A stretch of 64,000 nucleotides of DNA, taken from NCBI GenBank assembly GCA_964011275.1, contig CAXGOB010000013.1, positions 16,033 through 80,032 of the forward strand, in the 5' to 3' direction. Both the position numbers and the translations under genes were made by a program. The notes under the pieces were generated by a model. That model made no database searches. It saw only the letters and a program-made list of their open reading frames with translations, and was not told where the DNA came from. Within the stretch, counting starts at the first letter, position 1; the number at the start of each line of letters is the position of its first letter. Source of the stretch: UBA7328 sp002471345 (GTDB lineage Bacteria; Bacteroidota; Bacteroidia; Chitinophagales; Saprospiraceae). This document shows positions 8,421 through 16,839 of the stretch, piece by piece.

Positions 8421-9512
8421 TCAAAGATTGGATTGAATAGGTAAAGGCAATTTTTCTCTGAATCTGTCATCACGTAAAACCTTTAGTTCAAATTCATTCA
8501 TGGATCTCATTAACCTCCTCATTTCTATCAGCCCTAATTCATTGAAGAAATAGGCCATTTCAGTTTTGTTTCCTTCATTGTCAGTAGCGTAGAGCGCTTT
8601 GGTCAAAACAAATGCTGTGGACCCTCCTTTCATTCCAGAATGATCTAACCAGATTTTATTAGCAGGATTTTCAAGTATATATTCCATGACTTCATCTAGG
8701 TACTCATGAGTTTGTGGATTAAAATATTCTCTGGAATTAATCTTTTTCATAATGCTGACATACTCCTTAGTGGTTGATGAGGGGAGATTATCTGACCAAA
8801 CTTTTTGAACATCCATATTAAGGTCACCGACTTTCTTCTTGTAGGCTGTGTCAGGAAGAGCGAGTTTAGCATGAATGGTTTGAGTGGCTTCTATATATTC
8901 TTTTAATGGAACCGCTGATATTGCAAGAGCTAAGTCTTCTCCATTCAAATCCGGAAATTTTTCCTTTCCAATGAATATTGAGGAAGCTAGGTAGTAAATT
9001 TCAGAATGATCTTTCAGCCCTAAGCTATCCAAACGGCTATTAATTTTATCTAATCCCAATCGCTCACTTAACCATTCAGTATTGGCATTAGAACTGTATT
9101 TGATCATGCCTTTGGCCACTTCTCTTAGTTGTATTTGATCATCTTCCATGAAATCAGTAGAACCTCTGAGCCATGCTCTGTGCGCCCCACCATCATATCC
9201 AACGGCATATCTGTCTAATGATGAGAGGTCAATCATTTCATTTGGATCAATCTTACCATTTGCAGCTTGAATAGCATATTCGATTGCTATAATGATTTTA
9301 ACTGTGCTTGCTAAAGGCATCATTCTGTCAGAGTTGATATCAGCAAGTTGTGAATCATTTCGGATAAGTGTAATGGCACTTTTGTCCGGATTCTCGACAA
9401 TAAAATTTAAGACCGTTTCAGCATTGGGTTTAAAGTATTGCTTTATTCCAATATAGGCAGTTACTAGAATGGCCAGTATAATTGTGAGAATGATAAAAGT
9501 CTTTTTTAGCAT
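8421..9512 (-). CDS. Serine hydrolase of the beta-lactamase/transpeptidase fold
   Basis: 363 residues with an N-terminal membrane anchor (about 5-24). The three class A-like active-site motifs are there: S69-T-V-K72 (SxxK), YSSNAN with S140-S-N142 (SxN), and SGMKGGST in place of KTG. The periplasmic domain could be a beta-lactamase or a penicillin-binding-protein-like hydrolase; it is longer than a typical class A enzyme (about 290). It is divergent from a blaI-M56 pair, with 165 bases and four operator dyads between them, so it is very likely the effector of that sensor circuit. Resistance activity is inference. Confidence 0.85.
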   Translation of the reverse strand: MLKKTFIILTIILAILVTAYIGIKQYFKPNAETVLNFIVENPDKSAITLIRNDSQLADINSDRMMPLASTVKIIIAIEYAIQAANGKIDPNEMIDLSSLDRYAVGYDGGAHRAWLRGSTDFMEDDQIQLREVAKGMIKYSSNANTEWLSERLGLDKINSRLDSLGLKDHSEIYYLASSIFIGKEKFPDLNGEDLALAISAVPLKEYIEATQTIHAKLALPDTAYKKKVGDLNMDVQKVWSDNLPSSTTKEYVSIMKKINSREYFNPQTHEYLDEVMEYILENPANKIWLDHSGMKGGSTAFVLTKALYATDNEGNKTEMAYFFNELGLIEMRRLMRSMNEFELKVLRDDRFREKLPLPIQSNL

Positions 9513-9574
9513 GGTGTATAGTGTTCATTAAGGAAGAACTAAAACTAGTGAATAATCTAACAAGACTCGTTCAA

Positions 9575-9648
9575 ACTAATTTGTTAGTACTAAAACTAAA
9601 TAGTTAGTATAAAAACTAAAAAAATAGTTGTGTTCCTAAAATATTAGT
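9575..9648. promoter_or_regulatory. Four tandem BlaI-type operator dyads at 20-base spacing
   Basis: Four 14-base dyads of the form ACTAA-N4-TTAGT lie head to tail: ACTAATTTGTTAGT (9575-9588), ACTAAATAGTTAGT (9595-9608), ACTAAAAAAATAGT (9615-9628) and CCTAAAATATTAGT (9635-9648). Their starts are exactly 20 bases apart, close to two helix turns, so repressor dimers would load on one face of the DNA. They fill the gap between the serine hydrolase (minus) and blaI (plus) genes and probably control both. The first two are perfect dyads; the third and fourth have one weaker half each. Confidence 0.7.
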
Positions 9649-9677
9649 TTTAAGTTCGTTGTTATAATATTCTCGCT

Positions 9678-10037
9678 ATGAAAAAATTGACAAAAAAGGA
9701 AGAAGAAATCATGCAAGCCCTATGGCAATTGAAGAATGCATTTGTTAAGGAGGTTGTAGATGCACTCCCTGTGCCAAAGCCCCACTACAACACAGTTTCT
9801 ACTATGCTAAAAATCTTAGAAGAGAAGCAATTCATAGGACATGAGAGATATGGTAATATGCTCAGATACAGTCCAATCGTAAGTAAAGATTCTTATCAGA
9901 CTGATGCAGTAGGAGATATCATTGAAAAGTATTTTGACAACTCTTATGTAAATCTTGTTACTCATTTTGCGAAGAATGAAAATATATCTCGAGGTGAATT
10001 GGAAGATATTTTGACCACCATCAAAAACAACAAATAA
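9678..10037 (+). CDS. BlaI/MecI/CopY family repressor (circuit 1)
   Basis: 119 residues, the normal length. The winged-helix DNA-binding part is recognisable: LTKKEEEIMQALWQLKNAFV, then HYNTVSTMLKILEEKQFIGHE as recognition helix and wing. The C-terminal ~45 residues form the dimerisation helices. The family binds dyads as a dimer and is cut by a partner M56 protease when the inducer is sensed. Its stop codon shares one base with the start of the downstream M56 gene, so sensor and repressor are coupled. Four dyads stand immediately upstream, arguing for autoregulation. Confidence 0.92.
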   Translation: MKKLTKKEEEIMQALWQLKNAFVKEVVDALPVPKPHYNTVSTMLKILEEKQFIGHERYGNMLRYSPIVSKDSYQTDAVGDIIEKYFDNSYVNLVTHFAKNENISRGELEDILTTIKNNK

Positions 10038-11863
10038 TGACCACCTATCTGCTCCACAGCTCAATATTGCTATCTGCTATTTCTATTTTTTATTGGGTCG
10101 CATTGAGACATGAAACATTTTTTCGACTTAATAGATGGACTATTATGTTGAGTATTTTTCTTTCTCTGTCCTTGCCACTTATTCATGTGCCTGCCGAATA
10201 TGTGTCGTGGCGTACCAATGATGCACCTGTAACCAATATTGTAGAAAAATTGGTTACTCCAGAAAATTCAGAGGCAGAACCTGTTTTGATAGATGGAAAA
10301 GTAAAAGAGCCAGTAACAGGACAGAAGAAAAATATTCCTTTAGATCCAAAAGAAGTTCAATCTGAATCTGAAAGCCCAATCCAATGGGCATCCATCGGGA
10401 AGATTTTAATGATACTATACTTTATAGGAGTAGGAATATTTTCTTTAGTGTTTTTGATGCAGCTCTTTGTGCTTGTCGTAAGCAGATCCAATCTTAACTC
10501 TTTCAAAACTGGAAAATATAACATCGTAGAAATGGTGAAGGATAAAGAGCCTTTTTCCTTTATGAAAAGTATTTATATCAACCCTGCAAATTATGATGAA
10601 GATACCTACAACCATATAATAGAACATGAAAAAATACACATTGATCAATCTCATTTTTTAGATAAGATTATAGCGGAGATACTAGTAATCCTGTTTTGGT
10701 TTAATCCACTCACTTGGCTATTGCGCAACGGGATCAGCAGAAATCTTGAATTTCTAACTGATCAGAGCCTATTGAATAATGGAATCCAGAAGTCTTCTTA
10801 TCAAATGAGCTTACTCAAAGTAAGTGTATCTAATCAACCATTTAATATCACTATGAGCTATAACAGTTCATTCTTAAAAGACAGAATAGACATGATGAAC
10901 ACAAAAAAATCGTCGATCGTATCTTCTTGGAAATATCTATTTATTCCACCTTTATTTTTGCTTTCTATTTTCAGCCTTAATGCATTGGACGGAGAAATAG
11001 ATCCAAAGAAGGATGCTGATAAAAAAGCAGACAAAACTGAATTGACACAAAAAGAGAAGGTTTGGAAAAAGACAGAAGTACCTACAAAAAAGAAGCAGAA
11101 GATTTTGGAGTACCAAAATGCCAACGATCAAGCGGAAGCAAAAACAATATCACTGTCAGAAAAGAGTAAGGATAAGAAGTCAAGTGCTGATTCAAAGTCT
11201 AAGAGCAAATCATTAGACAAATATTCTGCTGTAGCAAGTAGAACATTGGACATTGAAACATTCAGCAAATTGGGGTTGGCTATTAATGGTGATGTAGAGT
11301 TAACATCGGGAAATACTCAAAAAGTAAGAGTAGAAGGGCCTGAAAACTTAATTGATGAACTTGACACTGAGGTAAAAAACGGAAGTTGGAATATTAGGTT
11401 TCGAGATCATAAAAATTGGAAAAAGTATAAGAATGCTAAAAAATTGAAATTTTATATCACAATGACGGAGTTGGAAAATGTTGCGATTTCAGGAAACGGA
11501 AATGTGGTAACCACTAATAAATTTGATGTGGACCGTCTTATGCTAGCCATCAGTGGAAATGGTAATCTTGAAATAAATACAGATGCTAACAGTATTTTCT
11601 ATGCCATCAGTGGGAACGGTAATGGAGATCTCCAAGGGAAGACTGATGAGCTAAAAATAACAAGTAGTGGTAATGGGGAAGTGGATGCCTCGGGGCTGAA
11701 ATCCAATACTTGCCATATTACAATATCTGGATCTGGTGATGTAAAAGTCGATGTGAAGGATACTATTAAAGCGACTATTTCTGGTAGTGCTAATGTATAC
11801 TACAAAGGCAGTCCTACCATCACTAAGAAAGTATCTGGGTCAGGAAAATTCAGACAAATGTAA
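10037..11863 (+). CDS. M56 (BlaR1-like) membrane protease fused to a C-terminal GIN/DUF2807 domain
   Basis: 608 residues. Residues 1-300 are a BlaR1/MecR1-like M56 metalloprotease: N-terminal membrane helices, the zinc motif H197-E-K-I-H201, the conserved FWFNPLTWLL and the downstream glutamate in NLEFLTDQ, then another membrane helix (about 300-318). A Lys/Glu/Ser-rich linker follows (about 325-400). The last ~200 residues are a GIN domain (DUF2807, right-handed beta-helix type) with repeated ISGNGN and ISGSGDV turns. No penicillin-binding sensor domain is present, so the signal is unlikely to be read by acylation as in staphylococcal BlaR1. It is translationally coupled to blaI. Confidence 0.88.
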   Translation: MTTYLLHSSILLSAISIFYWVALRHETFFRLNRWTIMLSIFLSLSLPLIHVPAEYVSWRTNDAPVTNIVEKLVTPENSEAEPVLIDGKVKEPVTGQKKNIPLDPKEVQSESESPIQWASIGKILMILYFIGVGIFSLVFLMQLFVLVVSRSNLNSFKTGKYNIVEMVKDKEPFSFMKSIYINPANYDEDTYNHIIEHEKIHIDQSHFLDKIIAEILVILFWFNPLTWLLRNGISRNLEFLTDQSLLNNGIQKSSYQMSLLKVSVSNQPFNITMSYNSSFLKDRIDMMNTKKSSIVSSWKYLFIPPLFLLSIFSLNALDGEIDPKKDADKKADKTELTQKEKVWKKTEVPTKKKQKILEYQNANDQAEAKTISLSEKSKDKKSSADSKSKSKSLDKYSAVASRTLDIETFSKLGLAINGDVELTSGNTQKVRVEGPENLIDELDTEVKNGSWNIRFRDHKNWKKYKNAKKLKFYITMTELENVAISGNGNVVTTNKFDVDRLMLAISGNGNLEINTDANSIFYAISGNGNGDLQGKTDELKITSSGNGEVDASGLKSNTCHITISGSGDVKVDVKDTIKATISGSANVYYKGSPTITKKVSGSGKFRQM

Positions 11864-11907
11864 AAGGTGAAATCGTCATCAATTAACCTAATCTTTGTAA
11901 GTTTTAA

Positions 11908-11988
11908 TGACGTTTGAAAAAAAATTAAGATTTTCTTTAGAAGAATGAAACCATTAAGAAAATTTTACGCTCTATATATCAAACGTCA
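11908..11988. repeat. Inverted repeat TGACGTTTGA / TCAAACGTCA
   Basis: A perfect 10-base inverted repeat, arms at 11908-11917 and 11979-11988, about 61 bases apart, in the 296-base gap before the DUF5916 gene. A related AACGTCATCATG occurs at that gene's start. It may be a regulator site or part of a leader structure. Confidence 0.4.
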
Positions 11989-12021
11989 CAAATTAATCAT
12001 GAATACAATCACAACATAGAG

Positions 12022-12063
12022 GTATAGTCAGGAGGTGGAATTTAACTTCATACCTGACTATAC
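12022..12063 (+). promoter_or_regulatory. Leader hairpin before the DUF5916 gene
   Basis: An 11-base perfect stem, GTATAGTCAGG (12022-12032) with CCTGACTATAC (12053-12063), and a 20-base loop. No T-run follows, so it is not an ordinary terminator. A six-codon ORF (MNTITT, ATG at about 11999) ends just before the stem. It lies about 100 bases before the start codon and could influence mRNA stability or translation. Confidence 0.4.
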
Positions 12064-12159
12064 TCTCAATTCACAACAATCACAACTTGTTTATACTTCT
12101 CATTTGACCTTCAATAAGAGGGGCTAGAGCGGTATGGACTGCTCAAAAAAAACGTCATC

Positions 12160-14610
12160 ATGAAAAAGGAATTAGGGATAAAACCCTCGATATTTTTTTG
12201 CCTAAAAAGACCTAATAAGTTGGGTCTAATCAATCAAATTGCTTTATTATTTATCATACTTCTGAGCGCCTTTAAAATCAATGGGCAGCGTACAGTGTCA
12301 GCATTACATATAGATGAGAAAATAACTATTGATGCTAATTTTAAAGAAGGAGCTTGGACAAATCAGAAAGATATTGCTACAAAGTTCACTTCTGTAAGAC
12401 CTATTCCAAATCAAGCTCCGCAATATCCTACAGAGGTCAAAGTAGTATACGATGATGATGCATTATATATATCAGCCAAAATGGTAGAAGGATCATCTGA
12501 TAGTATCAGCTCTCAGCTCATGTTGAGGGATCAAATAGGGAATACTGATTTTTTTGGAGTCATTATCGATACTTATGGCAATGGGAACAATGCATTCGAG
12601 TTCATTTTATCATGTACTGGAGTGCAGTTTGATGCTAAAGTAACACCACAGAATGAAGATAGCAGTTGGGACGCTGTGTGGTTTGGAGCTGCTCGAATTG
12701 CTGAAGATGGATGGTATGCTGAATTGAAAATACCTTATTCAGCAATTAGATTTCCATCTCAAGATATCCAGAAATGGGATGTGAATTTTTTCAGAAGACG
12801 ACAAATGTCTGGGGAACAATACTGTTGGAACAATGTCGATTTTGAAAAGGACAATCCATGGTTGAATCAAACAGGTCGACTCACAGGTATCGAAAATATA
12901 AAACCACCTCTAAGATTATCTTTGACTCCTTATGCATCTGTGTACGGAGTGCATAGTCATAATCCAGATGGAAACCCTCAGAATAATCTAGGGTCATCAT
13001 ATAATTTGGGAATGGATATTAAATATGGTATCAATGATGCCTATACATTGGACATGACTCTGATTCCTGATTTTGGGCAAGTACAGTCTGATAATCAAGT
13101 TTTGAATTTGAGTCCATTTGAAGTCAGGTTTAATGAAAACCGTGCATTCTTTACAGAAGGCATTGAGATGTTTGATAAGTCTGGAATCTTTTATAGTCGT
13201 AGAGTAGGTAATAATCAGCAACTGTATAATGCCACGAAAATTTCGGGACGTGGAGATAAAGGCTTAGGTATTGGAGTTTTTAATGCTGTAGCTGCAGAAA
13301 AATCTACAACAGTGATGGATGCTGTATCTGATAAAGAGATCAAAGATGTGGAAATGCCATTCACTAATTATAATATAATCGTGTTTGATCAGGACATAAA
13401 GAATAACGGTTCTGTCTCATTGACGAATACCAGTGTCTTGAGAAGGGGAGAAGACTTCCACAATGCCAATGTAACTGCTGCTACATATAATTTAAAGAAC
13501 AAGAAACAGACTTATGGGATAAATGGCAAAGTGGCCTATTCTCAATTGATTAATAAGGCATCTGATAATGTAAATGGAATGGATGCAAGAATGAGTGTAG
13601 AAAAACTCAGTGGATCCATAGTAGGAGGACTTACTTATAGAGAAGTGAGTAAGGACTATAACCACAATGATTTAGGATTTTTCCGTTTCGGAAATTTTAG
13701 AGAAATGTCATTCTTTGCGTCAAGAAGGGACCTCGATGGATTTGGACCATTTAATAGATTTAATATGTGGGTCAATGCAAATTACGAAAGGAATATAGTA
13801 CCTGATGCATTCGTAGGTGCTCGAGCTAATACAGGATTCTATCTTGAGACAAAGTCCTTCATAGGATTAAATGGCTGGATGAATGTCCACACTAAGAGAA
13901 ATGACTTTTACGAGCCTAGAATGGAAGGGAGGTATTATGAAAGACCTGCTAATATAAATGGTGGATTTTGGATAGGTACAGATAGAAGAAAAAAGCTGCG
14001 ATTCAATACATGGATAGAATATTCTAAGTATGGGCAAAATTCAGGATGGTCCGAGTATGGGGCAGGACCTTCAGTGACATATAGATTCACTGATAAGTTT
14101 AACATATCTCTTAGTACAAGAATTTGGAACGAAAAAAACGCCCATGGCTTTGCTTCTACACGTGATGATGAAGTCATATTTGGGCAGAGAGATGTCAGTA
14201 CGGTATCTAATGATATTACCATCAGTTACACTTTTAATCAGAAGATGGGCCTTAATATGAATACAAGGCATTACTGGTCAAAAGTAAAGTACAATGGCTT
14301 CTCTGTATTAGGAGAAGAAGGACAATTATCTGCAAGTGACTACAACGAGTTTCATGATTTGAGCTTTACAGCATTTACCGTTGATATGGATTACAGATGG
14401 AGATTTGCTCCTGGTAGTGAAATCGCGGTCGTATGGAAAAACAACATTTCAGGAGTTTTCCAAGATCAAAGTACAGACTATAGACAATTAGGCTATAGCG
14501 ACGGAATTTCTAGACTCAAAGCACTACCTCAAACTAATAGCCTATCTGTGCGATTCTCTTATTATTTAGACTATAATGACAATTTAAAAGGGTTATTCAA
14601 TAAAGAATAA
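12160..14610 (+). CDS. DUF5916 outer-membrane protein with N-terminal CBM9-like domain
   Basis: 816 residues. After a signal peptide (cleavage near INGQ, about residue 42; the n-region is long, so the true start may be further in) comes a CBM9-like beta-sandwich (about 45-240) with IDANFKEGAWTNQKDI and VKVVYDDDALYISAKM. The signature WYAELKIPYSAIRFP and WDVNFFRRR mark DUF5916. The rest is rich in alternating aromatic strands and ends in a strand (SLSVRFSYYLDYND), as expected for an outer-membrane beta-barrel. Such proteins are common in Bacteroidota with no settled function. It sits between the two BlaI-M56 circuits and has its own terminator. Confidence 0.85.
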   Translation: MKKELGIKPSIFFCLKRPNKLGLINQIALLFIILLSAFKINGQRTVSALHIDEKITIDANFKEGAWTNQKDIATKFTSVRPIPNQAPQYPTEVKVVYDDDALYISAKMVEGSSDSISSQLMLRDQIGNTDFFGVIIDTYGNGNNAFEFILSCTGVQFDAKVTPQNEDSSWDAVWFGAARIAEDGWYAELKIPYSAIRFPSQDIQKWDVNFFRRRQMSGEQYCWNNVDFEKDNPWLNQTGRLTGIENIKPPLRLSLTPYASVYGVHSHNPDGNPQNNLGSSYNLGMDIKYGINDAYTLDMTLIPDFGQVQSDNQVLNLSPFEVRFNENRAFFTEGIEMFDKSGIFYSRRVGNNQQLYNATKISGRGDKGLGIGVFNAVAAEKSTTVMDAVSDKEIKDVEMPFTNYNIIVFDQDIKNNGSVSLTNTSVLRRGEDFHNANVTAATYNLKNKKQTYGINGKVAYSQLINKASDNVNGMDARMSVEKLSGSIVGGLTYREVSKDYNHNDLGFFRFGNFREMSFFASRRDLDGFGPFNRFNMWVNANYERNIVPDAFVGARANTGFYLETKSFIGLNGWMNVHTKRNDFYEPRMEGRYYERPANINGGFWIGTDRRKKLRFNTWIEYSKYGQNSGWSEYGAGPSVTYRFTDKFNISLSTRIWNEKNAHGFASTRDDEVIFGQRDVSTVSNDITISYTFNQKMGLNMNTRHYWSKVKYNGFSVLGEEGQLSASDYNEFHDLSFTAFTVDMDYRWRFAPGSEIAVVWKNNISGVFQDQSTDYRQLGYSDGISRLKALPQTNSLSVRFSYYLDYNDNLKGLFNKE

Positions 14611-14637
14611 CACTATCATGGATTTGGTATGGAAATG

Positions 14638-14671
14638 GCTGACAGCGTTTTTAATGCTGTCAGCTTTTTTT
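14638..14671 (+). terminator. Rho-independent terminator of the DUF5916 gene
   Basis: Perfect 9-base stem GCTGACAGC / GCTGTCAGC with a 9-base loop, followed by seven T. It lies in the gap between the convergent DUF5916 and second M56 genes. Confidence 0.9.
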
Positions 14672-14673
14672 AA

Positions 14674-16245
14674 TCATTTTATATTGATACGCATCATGTC
14701 TTTTCCGTTGAATTGATTCACATCTATAGACTGTATTTTTTTAGCTGAATTGAGAGCAGCTATGGCTTTATCGCTACTCACTTCTTTGCCATTCAACATA
14801 AAATTCCCTCCATTTTTTGCTATTTCTATCGCCATATCGATTGGATTTGGAGGTGGAGGAGGCGGGGGAGGAAGAGGTGCCACAATGCCCTTTGGAGCTT
14901 TCGGCGCCTTTATTGCTTTTGAAGCTTTGGCTGGTTTTACTGCTTTTGGTGGCTTTGGCGCTTTCGGTGCCTTTACAGTTTTTGGCCCTTTCGGTGCTTT
15001 TAATCCTTTCTCATGAAGAGGAGAATGTTGAGCTGGTGGAACAGGTGCTGCAGGAGCTGCTACGGGTGCAGCTGCATTTGGCGGCATCGGTGCTGCTGGA
15101 GGAGCAGGTGGGTGTGGAAAATGAAGCTCATCTCCTGAGATATCTACTAAAGAATTTGTACCTACGTCATAGTGAACCATGTCAAAATGAGGCAATGAAA
15201 ATTTTGACTTTTTGCCTTCTGGTGCAGGAGGAGGCGGTGGTGGTAGAGGAATCATTTTTTTGTATTTATCTGGCAAATGATCAAAGCTTTTATATACTTT
15301 GTCTTCATCATCCTCTTTAATTACAATAGTCGTGTTCTTGAAGATTTCTTCTTTTTGTTTTATATCATTTTCAGATGAATTAGATTGAGCTATGGCGTAA
15401 TGTCCAAAGCTCATAAACAATCCAATAAATAAAGGGACAGATAAGCCAGCATATAGAATGGCTTTCCATCTTGAATGTGATTTAGTCATCATTTGTAATC
15501 TTTTTTTAGTTAATGAAAAGTTGATATTACTGGCCAAGTAAATTTCTTTATTACCACTTGCTTTTTGCAAAAGCAATGATTGATATTCTTTAGTATTAAT
15601 CAATGAATTAATCACTTTCTGATCAGCAATAAATTCATGATTGAGTTGGATAGCTTTTTTATACCAAAGTAGTACTGGGTTAAACCAGAATACAACTTTG
15701 GCAAGTTCTACTAGTAACACGTCTAGAGAATGAAGCTCTTGGGCATGAGTCATTTCATGGGTAAATAATGCCTCTTCGATTCTTTTGTTTTGGTAATCAT
15801 CCTTGTTAAGAAATATGAAGTTGAGAAATGTATGAGGTAGAACCCTTTTCTCTACAAGCACAAGTCTATTTTTTCTATAAGTAGTGGAGTCTGAATTTTT
15901 TATTGTCTTAATAAAGTCGATAACATTATTCAAGAACCTTACTGATAAAAAGCTAAAGACAACAAAATATGCCAATAGTATAATGGAAGTCCAATCAAAG
16001 GACTGGGACAATACGGGAGATAATGAAGTCTCGAAGTTGGTCACCACAGCAGTACTAGTTTTAGCCGGAACCTCTGTGCTTTCAAGATATCCTACTGTCA
16101 CTAAGGGCGCAATCAAGGCAATAATTAGACCTAGCAAAAGGTAGAATCTATTGAATTGGTGCATTTTTTCTTTTTCAAGAAAAACCATGTAACCAACTAG
16201 GACAATTGAAAGGATCAGAGCTGATTTAATAAGATATATGATCAT
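14674..16245 (-). CDS. M56 (BlaR1-like) membrane protease with Pro/Ala/Lys-rich tail (circuit 2)
   Basis: 523 residues. The N-terminal half is an M56 protease: membrane helices at about 5-20, 35-52 and 88-105, zinc motif H163-E-M-T-H167, then FWFNPVLLWYKKA and the glutamate in NHEFIADQ, with a further helix at about 265-285. The extracytoplasmic tail is unusual: proline runs (PLPPPPPPAPEG), Ala/Pro stretches, then tandem KAPK/KAPKAPK-like repeats at about 395-460, and finally a small domain containing FMLNGKEVSSDKA. That last piece resembles the ends of many Bacteroidota BlaR1-like proteins. There is no penicillin-binding domain. It lies 2 bases after blaI of circuit 2. Confidence 0.88.
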   Translation of the reverse strand: MIIYLIKSALILSIVLVGYMVFLEKEKMHQFNRFYLLLGLIIALIAPLVTVGYLESTEVPAKTSTAVVTNFETSLSPVLSQSFDWTSIILLAYFVVFSFLSVRFLNNVIDFIKTIKNSDSTTYRKNRLVLVEKRVLPHTFLNFIFLNKDDYQNKRIEEALFTHEMTHAQELHSLDVLLVELAKVVFWFNPVLLWYKKAIQLNHEFIADQKVINSLINTKEYQSLLLQKASGNKEIYLASNINFSLTKKRLQMMTKSHSRWKAILYAGLSVPLFIGLFMSFGHYAIAQSNSSENDIKQKEEIFKNTTIVIKEDDEDKVYKSFDHLPDKYKKMIPLPPPPPPAPEGKKSKFSLPHFDMVHYDVGTNSLVDISGDELHFPHPPAPPAAPMPPNAAAPVAAPAAPVPPAQHSPLHEKGLKAPKGPKTVKAPKAPKPPKAVKPAKASKAIKAPKAPKGIVAPLPPPPPPPPNPIDMAIEIAKNGGNFMLNGKEVSSDKAIAALNSAKKIQSIDVNQFNGKDMMRINIK

Positions 16246-16247
16246 GA

Positions 16248-16622
16248 TTACTTCTTTTTAGATATTTCTTGATCGATAATGTGTCTTAGCTCTTCTAATT
16301 CTTCTTGTGACATATTGGAATTACGTGTAAAAAAAGAAGCAAATTGCCCCGTAGAATTACCAAAGAAGTTTTTTAGCAATACTTGAAATTCTGTTTTAGA
16401 ATAATCACTCTTATCGACTAATGTGTAATACTCTCTATTTCTTCCATGAGCATTATACGCTACATAGCCTTTTTCCTGCATCCTTTTAAGAAGTGTGGCT
16501 ATTGTTGTATTAGCCGGTTTAGGCTCATCATATTGATCAATAAGATCTTTCATATACGCCTTATCGAGATCCCAAAGATGGCGCATCAGTTGCTCCTCAG
16601 TTTTCGACAATTTTATTTTCAT
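16248..16622 (-). CDS. BlaI/MecI/CopY family repressor (circuit 2)
   Basis: 124 residues with the family's winged helix: LSKTEEQLMRHLWDLDKAYM, then NTTIATLLKRMQEKGYVAYN as recognition helix and wing, and a C-terminal dimerisation part. It is clearly a paralogue of the repressor at 9678 but its operators differ (TACAnnTGTA type). It starts an operon with the M56 protease, 2 bases apart. Two dyads overlie its promoter, so it should repress itself until cleaved. Confidence 0.92.
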   Translation of the reverse strand: MKIKLSKTEEQLMRHLWDLDKAYMKDLIDQYDEPKPANTTIATLLKRMQEKGYVAYNAHGRNREYYTLVDKSDYSKTEFQVLLKNFFGNSTGQFASFFTRNSNMSQEELEELRHIIDQEISKKK

Positions 16623-16636
16623 TGCATATTATTATT

Positions 16637-16676
16637 CTACAAACATAGAACAATAATAGTAATTCTACAAGTGTAG
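16637..16676 (-). promoter_or_regulatory. Promoter with overlapping BlaI operators (circuit 2)
   Basis: Two 12-base dyads: CTACAAGTGTAG (16665-16676, perfect) and CTACAAACATAG (16637-16648, one imperfect half), the classic TACAnnTGTA form. On the minus strand a Bacteroidota promoter fits the same bases: TTG (16670-16668), 20 bases, TATGTTTG (16647-16640). The upstream dyad thus covers the -33 element and the downstream dyad the -7 element, with the start codon 18 bases beyond the -7. This is a textbook repression layout. Confidence 0.75.
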
Positions 16677-16839
16677 AGATAATAATTGCCTATTAGACAA
16701 TTCTCCTTTTAGGTTTTAGAGCAACTATCGAAGGATTATTTTGTAAAAGTTCATTCAATTATTTATTCTCTTAACCATTTGCCCATAAGAGAATTCATTC
16801 CTACCTTTTCCTTTTTTATTATAGGTAATAGAAGTAAGA

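Noticed and set aside
9555..9568. Fifth operator dyad upstream of the four
   Set aside because: Only one half (CTAA) is present and it is one base out of phase with the 20-base period.
14750..15320. Plus-strand Gly/Phe- and Leu-rich reading frames
   Set aside because: They are antisense to the proline- and KAPK-rich tail of the M56 gene, whose repeats create open frames and repetitive composition on the other strand.
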